Positions 21,374-26,701 of a stretch of DNA of 26,701 bases are shown in pieces. The stretch's first letter is position 1. Each line of letters starts with the position of its first letter. The DNA is from a virus: IMG/VR virus record IMGVR_UViG_3300017783_004154, positions 1 to 26,701 of that record; one strand, 5' to 3'. The notes below the pieces were generated by a model, which worked only from the letters and a program-made list of their open reading frames with translations, was not told the origin of the DNA and did no database searches. The position numbers and the translations under genes were made by a program.

Positions 21374-21657
21374 ATTTTGTGCCTTTTTGTTTTCAAATCT
21401 GCTACACACGTACAACTACGTTTTGTACAAATTATATTATCTTTAGGCAAGTTCCATACTTCGTCATCAACGTGGCCAATAGGGCCGCCCATTTTACATG
21501 TACCTCTAAACAATGAACCATCTGAATAAATGTCTATACTTTCTGTACCTATACCACAACTCCAACCTTCAAAATTTACTGCTTCAGCTTTTACTAAGTC
21601 GTTTGCCCAAACTTCTTCTGACTCAGTTAGTGTGTATACTTTTAAATCAGGCTTCAT
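21370..21657 (-). CDS. Free auxiliary Cys-rich domain, related to the N-terminus of a nearby radical SAM enzyme
   Basis: A 95-residue protein with cysteines C34, C54, C77, C82 and C84 (CX19C, then CX4CXC). The same spacing and the flanking GW.C, dG.l/vyG..C and IICxxxxCxC patterns occur in residues 30-79 of the radical SAM protein two genes upstream, so the two are homologous. There the domain is fused ahead of the radical SAM core; here it stands alone, just downstream of a core that lacks it. It likely binds an auxiliary Fe-S cluster in trans. It overlaps the upstream radical SAM gene by 11 nt. Confidence 0.8.
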   Translation of the reverse strand: MKPDLKVYTLTESEEVWANDLVKAEAVNFEGWSCGIGTESIDIYSDGSLFRGTCKMGGPIGHVDDEVWNLPKDNIICTKRSCTCVADLKTKRHKI

Positions 21658-22327
21658 CTATTTGCTCCAACATCTTAAATCTAAACTCAGTGTTATTTAA
21701 AAATTCTAATTGATCGGGATTATAAACTGGTTCATAACCATTAGGTCCCCATTTTTTTCTAATACGTTTCATGCTATATCTTATTTCATTGTTCTCACAA
21801 AATTTAACAAGCCTTACTGCTTTGTCCCAAAACTCTGGCTCCATCATAAGATTCAAACTTATATGTTTGTGCTGTTGCTTTTGTGCTTCTGCATGAGCTG
21901 TAACTAATTTATTTTCAAATTCATCTGTAGTCTCTAAATATTCGAAATGACTACTAAACTGTATAACATCAATTTGTTGTATTAATTGTTTGTAGTAATT
22001 TGCTGTTCTTGATCCATTAGTATTTAATCCTACGATCCAACCGTTTTTAGATTTTAAATGTTTGCATAATTTACTAAAGGCAGGGTTTACTGTAGGTTCT
22101 CCGCCTGTAAACCATATACGTACTTTAGGCTTAGGACTATTCAATTCAATCTTGTCTGCAATAGTTTTTAAGTTTTCAAAATCTCTGTGAGGACTGTGCA
22201 TGTCATGCAAGTTATCAGGACAATACACACAATTATAATTGCAACGTTTGCCTATATTCCAATGCACGTAAAAATAGTTTTCATCACGTGTAGCTTCCAT
22301 TGCTATTATGTCTTTATAGTCTACCAT
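21647..22327 (-). CDS. Radical SAM core protein, paralogue of the upstream gene
   Basis: A 226-residue radical SAM core: WNIGKRCNYNCVYCPDN with C29, C33 and C36, and FTGGEPTVNP with GGEP at 75-78. Strong similarity to residues 128-313 of the protein encoded immediately upstream (WNLGRRCNYDCSYCPS, FTGGEPTINP, FTNTNGTAS/GLNTNGSRT) shows a tandem duplication. It lacks the N-terminal Cys domain of its paralogue, which is supplied by the next gene. The start overlaps the paralogue's end by 7 nt. Radical SAM enzymes of this layout often modify peptides or small molecules; substrate unknown. Confidence 0.87.
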   Translation of the reverse strand: MVDYKDIIAMEATRDENYFYVHWNIGKRCNYNCVYCPDNLHDMHSPHRDFENLKTIADKIELNSPKPKVRIWFTGGEPTVNPAFSKLCKHLKSKNGWIVGLNTNGSRTANYYKQLIQQIDVIQFSSHFEYLETTDEFENKLVTAHAEAQKQQHKHISLNLMMEPEFWDKAVRLVKFCENNEIRYSMKRIRKKWGPNGYEPVYNPDQLEFLNNTEFRFKMLEQIDEA

Positions 22328-23262
22328 TGTCCGTTCCTAATATAGTGTAGTTGTTGTTCATTGTATGGATATAATTTATTGTCATCTGCTTTGTCTACTA
22401 ACGGCTCTGCATTTACTTTAAGTCCGTAACTTAGTAGTGTATCAATTATATCTGTATATTCTTTATCAAATGTCAACGGCATCATCATTTTTACGTATAT
22501 ATTTAAACCTTTTAACTTTTCAAGTTTTTTAACTAATTTAGGTAACACTGTAAATTCTTCGTGTACACTTAGATATAAGCCGCCAACTTCGGCTAATCTT
22601 TTAAGTTTCTTTACACTCGCTGTCCCGTTAGTGTTAGTAAAGACACTTACTCCTTGGTGACTTACTGCATACTCTACCATTTCTATATAGTCTGGATTTA
22701 TTGTAGGTTCTCCGCCTGTAAATGTAAATTTAATTTTTGGTTGTTGTATTTGTTTATATAGATTATCAAATGCAATCTTAAATCTTTCTAAACTTAGGTG
22801 TGGACTGAAGTTATCGTGTACTGTAGACGGGCAGTAACTACAATCATAATTACATCTACGTCCAAGATTCCAATTAATTTGGAATGTTGCATCTGGACCA
22901 AACTTTTTGTCGTCTATTATTGCTTCTACATCTTGTAAATCTTTTACTACTGGATAGTTGTAACTGTGGTCTATAGTTGGTATAATGCCTTTTGTTTTTT
23001 CTTTAGGTATGCCGATGTCACTCGAACAATAACAACTTGCCGCTGGACAAATTATAGGCTCAGTGGGCAACTCAAATCCTTTATACACATTCCCGTATTG
23101 TCCGCTATGCTTACATACATTACCATACACGTATCCATTCATATTAATCCATAAGAAATCATGACCGCTGTAACAATGCCAACCCTTAAACTTATTGTTG
23201 TTTGCTTTGTATACTCCGTAATCTGCTTGTACTATTTTGTCTTTTGTTTTTGCGATTATCAT
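22321..23262 (-). CDS. Radical SAM protein with N-terminal auxiliary Cys domain
   Basis: ATG 23262 is chosen for its ATGA overlap with the upstream gene; a GTG at 23274 is also open. The 313-residue protein has an auxiliary domain with C30, C50, C72, C77 and C79, then the radical SAM core with CNYDCSYC (C137, C141, C144) and TGGEP near 182-186. Having the auxiliary domain ahead of the core is unusual; SPASM and twitch domains normally lie C-terminal. A paralogous core and a separate copy of the auxiliary domain follow directly. The three genes look like products of a duplication and shuffle, perhaps forming a heteromer. Confidence 0.87.
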   Translation of the reverse strand: MIIAKTKDKIVQADYGVYKANNNKFKGWHCYSGHDFLWINMNGYVYGNVCKHSGQYGNVYKGFELPTEPIICPAASCYCSSDIGIPKEKTKGIIPTIDHSYNYPVVKDLQDVEAIIDDKKFGPDATFQINWNLGRRCNYDCSYCPSTVHDNFSPHLSLERFKIAFDNLYKQIQQPKIKFTFTGGEPTINPDYIEMVEYAVSHQGVSVFTNTNGTASVKKLKRLAEVGGLYLSVHEEFTVLPKLVKKLEKLKGLNIYVKMMMPLTFDKEYTDIIDTLLSYGLKVNAEPLVDKADDNKLYPYNEQQLHYIRNGQW

Positions 23263-24407
23263 AATTCTAACCACTTTCTGGTTAATGGACCTAATACATC
23301 TTGTGCTTGCATTTTCCTTTGTTGCAAAAACAGAATTACTTGCTCTCTTACCTTTGCCATAGGCACTTGAGGATTGTGTACTAATCTTTTTTGTAGACGC
23401 TCGCTAACTTGCTCTTTTGTGTGTTCAATAATACTTGCAGGAGCGTTTGAATAATTTAACGGATGATGCACAGGTTTAATTTCACAACTCCACCAAACTT
23501 GATCAATGTAACCATTGTCTGTAAACCATTTTTCCATTTCTGAAATATACTCTAAATTAAGTATGTTTACTAACGGATTTATTTTAAACTGTATATTATC
23601 AGCTTTATTTTCTTGTAGAAATTTTAAATTGGCTGCCATTTTCTCAAATTTATGCGGCCATCTAATAAAATCATAGTTGCTGTGTATTCCGTCTATACTG
23701 ATACGCATTAAAGATGTTTTGAACTGTGCAAGTTGATCTAACACTTTTTGGTTTATGATTGTTCCATTAGTTGTTACTTCAAAATTGCAATCGTTTGCAT
23801 ACCCTTGTTCTAATGCTTCGCCAATTTGGTCCCAGTTATTTTTTAAAAAAGGCTCACCGCCTATAACTTTGAATGTATGAACTTTATAAGTTTTTAGTAT
23901 GTCAGCAATAAACGTACCTAATTTAGGCTGTTGTGCATCAACCTCTATGTCCCAATTAAAAGGAATAGTATCCATTTTAGATGCAGTTTTTGCTATTAAA
24001 CTGCTGGCTGAAGGACCGCAGAAAGGACATGCTAAATTACATTCGTTACCTAAAACAATATCTAATCTGTTTATATCATATCCTCTATGCTCATTGTTTA
24101 ATTGCTTTTGGTTAATGCCCAAACGGGGACTTTCTATGCCTGCTTTTTCTTGCAAAATACAACGATTACAATCTGGAGGTAGATAAGAATTTTTCTTAAA
24201 ATATTGTTTATACCAACTATTAGAGGGGTGTTCAAATATATCTTTTGCATCTGATACAGGAACAAATTTCTTTATACTTGATTCGGTAAATTCGTTTGCT
24301 ATATTACAACAGGGTTTGCGTCTAAGGTATAACTGTCCATTTTGTTCCATGAAGTGTAACCTCATACCCTTGTCTACGTATGCACAATAGTTCTTTTTCT
24401 TGGCCAT
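23259..24407 (-). CDS. Twitch-type radical SAM protein
   Basis: A 382-residue protein. The radical SAM motif is CNLACPFC (C123, C127, C130) in DIVLGNECNLACPFCGPS, and GGEP lies at 183-186, followed by VTTNGT and RISIDGIHSNYDFIRWP, typical of the twitch/SPASM group. An N-terminal region holds CC at 33-34 and CNRC (80-83), which could bind an additional cluster. The C-terminal 60 residues are helical. Its start shares one base with the methyltransferase-like gene upstream, a pairing I recall for this family in marine phages, which is not checked here. Substrate unknown. Confidence 0.87.
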   Translation of the reverse strand: MAKKKNYCAYVDKGMRLHFMEQNGQLYLRRKPCCNIANEFTESSIKKFVPVSDAKDIFEHPSNSWYKQYFKKNSYLPPDCNRCILQEKAGIESPRLGINQKQLNNEHRGYDINRLDIVLGNECNLACPFCGPSASSLIAKTASKMDTIPFNWDIEVDAQQPKLGTFIADILKTYKVHTFKVIGGEPFLKNNWDQIGEALEQGYANDCNFEVTTNGTIINQKVLDQLAQFKTSLMRISIDGIHSNYDFIRWPHKFEKMAANLKFLQENKADNIQFKINPLVNILNLEYISEMEKWFTDNGYIDQVWWSCEIKPVHHPLNYSNAPASIIEHTKEQVSERLQKRLVHNPQVPMAKVREQVILFLQQRKMQAQDVLGPLTRKWLEL

Positions 24408-25108
24408 TACTTTAGCCCAATTAACATATATCGTGTGTACTTAGGCATTTCTAAACTGCCTGAGTAGCAAAGTGTATCCATGGGTGCTTTAGAAGCAAAT
24501 TCTTCAACGCTACTAACGCAATTGACATGTTCTTCAATAGCAACATAATTGTTGCTCTGTAAACATATAAGTTTACCTGCAGGTATTTTACTATACCATT
24601 CATCAAAATTTTCTATGTGTTCGCAACTTGTGTTTATGATAGTATCAGGATGATCTGTAATATCATAACTCATTCTATTGTTGGCTTTGCTCCATGTCGT
24701 CCATGTATGCTCATTATAGTCTATATCCATAATGTCTTTTGTAACTGCCTTAAATTTCCAACTTTGCAATACTTGCGGTTTGTTTATAGTATCTGCAATA
24801 TCTAAACAACTTTCGTCTATGTCAAAGCTACGCATTTTTTCAATACTTAAACGGCTTTGAAATAACATAGCGGCAAGTGTAGCATACCATCCTGCACACA
24901 AATAAACTGTGCCTAAAGGAATACCTAACTTTTCTAACTCCTTTACTAACCAACGTTTGCTTTTTAGTTGTCCCCAACTTAAAGCATCTGAAAGATCTGC
25001 ATCACAGTTATCAACAGCATTACGAAGATTATTAAACAAAGGATTGTCCGTAAGAACAAGCATCCTTCCAAATATATCTTTATCGTCTTGCCATTTTATA
25101 TTAGGCAT
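24407..25108 (-). CDS. Class I methyltransferase-like protein (Rossmann fold)
   Basis: A 233-residue Rossmann-fold protein. Motif I is degenerate: TVYLCAGWYATLAAML (67-82) instead of a GxGxG loop. The acidic strand-2 end is MRSFDIDESCLDIAD (92-106), and DTIINTSCEHIENFDEWYSKIP fits motif IV. The overall layout is that of SAM-dependent methyltransferases, but the Gly-poor loop makes SAM binding uncertain. AAGGAG stands 6 nt before the ATG. It lies between a glycosyltransferase-like gene and the twitch radical SAM gene, with 8-nt and 1-nt overlaps, so it shares their transcript. Confidence 0.75.
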   Translation of the reverse strand: MPNIKWQDDKDIFGRMLVLTDNPLFNNLRNAVDNCDADLSDALSWGQLKSKRWLVKELEKLGIPLGTVYLCAGWYATLAAMLFQSRLSIEKMRSFDIDESCLDIADTINKPQVLQSWKFKAVTKDIMDIDYNEHTWTTWSKANNRMSYDITDHPDTIINTSCEHIENFDEWYSKIPAGKLICLQSNNYVAIEEHVNCVSSVEEFASKAPMDTLCYSGSLEMPKYTRYMLIGLK

Positions 25109-25766
25109 TAAATTGCTCCTTTAACCAATCAAAATCGTTTATTAACCGAAGATCAGCGCCATTAGAAAGCCCAAACTCCCTGCCAGCAATAGCACCTTTA
25201 ATAGCGTATTCGCCGAAGGGACGGTCTCTTCCCACAGTTGTCCATATTTGTAATCTTTCATTTGTTTCATCCTCTTTTTGTCTGTCAATAATTTTACTAC
25301 TTAATTTTGCACATTCTCTAAATGCACCTTTCCATGCTTCAAACTCTCCAGTATCAAATGCTGTAATATTTGCTACTTCTTGCACAGCAATAAATTTTTT
25401 GCTAATGCTTGTAGTCATATCAGGCTTTGTTACATCCATGTTAAGTGTTAGTGTACGTGGAAATAATTTTACACCTCCATAACCATATACTAAATCATTA
25501 ATAGGATTCTGCGCACGCCAAACATGCACATGATCTAATTGATGATCTGGTACTTCGTAGTCAAACATAAAATCTTCTAATATTAAAGCATCTCCATCTA
25601 CTATCCAAAACATTTTAGTAAAACATTTTTTTGCGGCAGCAATATGTGCTTGATGTATTCCTTTAACACCATGTACACGTTTTGCCATTGGAAAGCGTTC
25701 CTTTAATTTAGAGTAATTATCCTCTGCATTAGGTTCTTCATAGCTTATGAATACAATATCATACAT
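25101..25766 (-). CDS. GT-A-like glycosyltransferase
   Basis: A 221-residue protein. The N-terminus MYDIVFISYEEPNAEDNY and the segment KMFWIVDGDALIL (51-63) give a nucleotide-binding strand and a D57-G-D59 motif like the DxD of GT-A glycosyltransferases. The C-terminal half (GEYAIKGAIAGREFGLSNG) is less typical. The size is small but fits single-domain GT-A enzymes. With the sugar-nucleotide dehydrogenase directly upstream (8-nt overlap) it suggests a uronic acid or related sugar being added to something. The acceptor might be a phage protein, phage DNA or the host surface; sequence does not say. Confidence 0.7.
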   Translation of the reverse strand: MYDIVFISYEEPNAEDNYSKLKERFPMAKRVHGVKGIHQAHIAAAKKCFTKMFWIVDGDALILEDFMFDYEVPDHQLDHVHVWRAQNPINDLVYGYGGVKLFPRTLTLNMDVTKPDMTTSISKKFIAVQEVANITAFDTGEFEAWKGAFRECAKLSSKIIDRQKEDETNERLQIWTTVGRDRPFGEYAIKGAIAGREFGLSNGADLRLINDFDWLKEQFNA

Positions 25767-26701
25767 TTCTTGTGTTACCGTAGTGCCTTACTTCACAGTT
25801 ATCATTAGTATACTTTCTCCAAGGATCTACAACAACACTATTATTAGGTATGTCACAATATAGTTTGTCAGTGTCATCGCCTTCTTCTTGCATATATTTG
25901 TATGTTGTACTTGCACTATGCGCCAAAAGCATTACACAAGGTTCCTCTGGCCTGTTATCGTCTCCAGTCAATGGATCAATATATGTTGGTTCGAAATCGT
26001 ATTCTGCACAATAATGACCTACCAGCAAACTGTAACTGCCGTCAGTATATGGTACACCAGGCTTATATGCTTTGCCGTGTATATAAATTGGCATGTTCTT
26101 TTCATTGGCAATATCAACAAGCGTAATTGCTAAATTTTGTGCTTGTATTTCTCTTGCGTTCATAATACTATCAAACAAATCATAACCTAAGTCTAATTCT
26201 TTTGCAAGGAAACGTAAAGCAATATTATCACGTGGATGACATGCTCCGCCATCGCCCATACCAGCTGTCATATACTGCGGACCCATAATGCGTTTTGTAC
26301 TTTTTGCTAATGCGTTTGTAACAACATCTACATCAATGTTACCTTGTATTTCAGCGACATCTTGTATCATGTTCACTAATCCAATTTTTGCACTAATAAA
26401 TGTATTGTAAAATACTTTGATACATTCGCACTCGTCCCACGTACCAATTTCGTAACGTGGTTCATTTTCCATAATAGTTTTATAAAAATCTATTAGCTCA
26501 CGTGCATCACCGTTGATGTCACCGTCTTCTGTGCCAATCATTACCATTTCAGGATTGACCATATCCCATGCTACACTGCCCATTGCAATTAAGTATGGAT
26601 TATAAACAAATCTTGGATTAGTAATTCTTGTTATAAATTCACTACGCACTGTGCCTGGTAAGACAGTACTAATAAGCACAAGCAATTGATCTTTGTGCAT
26701 A
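25759..26701 (-). CDS. UDP-glucose/GDP-mannose-type dehydrogenase, partial (start outside window)
   Basis: Only the C-terminal 313 or so residues are inside the window; the NAD-binding Rossmann domain lies beyond the right edge. The visible part starts at LLVLISTVLPGTVRSEF and includes the central helical domain (ECIKVFYNTFISAKIGLVN), the catalytic Cys region MGDGGACHPRDN with C154 (counted from the edge), and the C-terminal nucleotide-sugar domain (YKPGVPYTDGSYSLLVGHY). The family oxidises UDP-glucose, GDP-mannose or similar sugars to uronic acids. The sugar is unknown; the GACHPRD sequence differs from the common GSCFPKD. It precedes a GT-A-like glycosyltransferase in the same transcript. 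Confidence 0.85.
   Translation of the reverse strand, partial: MHKDQLLVLISTVLPGTVRSEFITRITNPRFVYNPYLIAMGSVAWDMVNPEMVMIGTEDGDINGDARELIDFYKTIMENEPRYEIGTWDECECIKVFYNTFISAKIGLVNMIQDVAEIQGNIDVDVVTNALAKSTKRIMGPQYMTAGMGDGGACHPRDNIALRFLAKELDLGYDLFDSIMNAREIQAQNLAITLVDIANEKNMPIYIHGKAYKPGVPYTDGSYSLLVGHYCAEYDFEPTYIDPLTGDDNRPEEPCVMLLAHSASTTYKYMQEEGDDTDKLYCDIPNNSVVVDPWRKYTNDNCEVRHYGNTRNV

Noticed and set aside
11804-26701. Search for a RiPP precursor peptide among the radical SAM genes
   Set aside because: The genes leave almost no intergenic space (largest gap about 30 nt) and no short Cys- or Gly-rich peptide frame with a ribosome binding site was seen, so a precursor is not supported inside the window.
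1-26701. tRNA genes, CRISPR arrays, insertion sequences, attachment sites
   Set aside because: No cloverleaf-like sequence, regular spacer-repeat array, transposase or terminal inverted repeats were noticed by eye. A tRNA scan and repeat search would be decisive.

Overview
The window looks like part of a large, AT-rich marine bacteriophage genome of the T4-like myovirus type (cyanophage or pelagiphage relatives). The pointers are: short genes packed with 1-20 bp overlaps; many conserved-looking but unnamed small proteins; a T4-RNase-H-like 5' nuclease; a tail-fibre protein whose N-terminus resembles a phage tropism determinant; a phage folE-queE pair; and GATAAATA boxes resembling T4-type late promoters. 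No tRNA, rRNA, insertion sequence, integrase or CRISPR array was seen. The host is not established; a marine alphaproteobacterium or cyanobacterium is inference.

Left part, plus strand (1-11807). It opens with the C-terminal end of GTP cyclohydrolase I (folE) and a 7-carboxy-7-deazaguanine synthase (queE), two early steps of the preQ0/7-deazaguanine pathway used for tRNA queuosine or phage DNA modification. Next come a tiny gene, an unknown gene, an MBD4-like HhH DNA glycosylase, and a FEN-type 5' nuclease behind a sigma70-like promoter. Several unknown phage genes follow, then a radical SAM enzyme whose SPASM-like Cys-rich part is a separate overlapping gene, and a 2OG-Fe(II) oxygenase-like protein. 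Two tiny membrane proteins lie before a MoxR AAA+ ATPase and a large metallopeptidase-like/VWA protein, separated by a strong terminator and a sigma70-like promoter. Four unknown phage genes lead to the tail-fibre-like gene.

Right part, minus strand (11804-26701). A convergent, nearly gapless block of 17 genes runs from the right edge to the fibre gene. In transcription order: a nucleotide-sugar dehydrogenase (cut by the window edge), a GT-A-like glycosyltransferase, a methyltransferase-like protein, a twitch-type radical SAM enzyme, two paralogous radical SAM enzymes plus a free auxiliary Cys-rich domain, an unknown protein, an AspH/2OG-like oxygenase, a GNAT-like protein, a small membrane protein, a class IV aminotransferase, two 2OG-oxygenase-like proteins, a second methyltransferase, a B12-type radical SAM protein, another radical SAM protein, a GMP reductase, a minimal adenylate-forming enzyme, and a last 2OG-oxygenase-like protein. 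The near-absence of gaps suggests co-transcription.

The most interesting feature is this minus-strand block. It holds five radical SAM cores, four 2OG-oxygenase-like folds, two methyltransferases and sugar, amino-group and acyl-adenylate chemistry beside a tail-fibre gene. It looks like an uncharacterised phage modification or biosynthetic pathway, perhaps acting on a surface glycan, a structural protein, a nucleotide or a small metabolite. The substrate cannot be read from the sequence.
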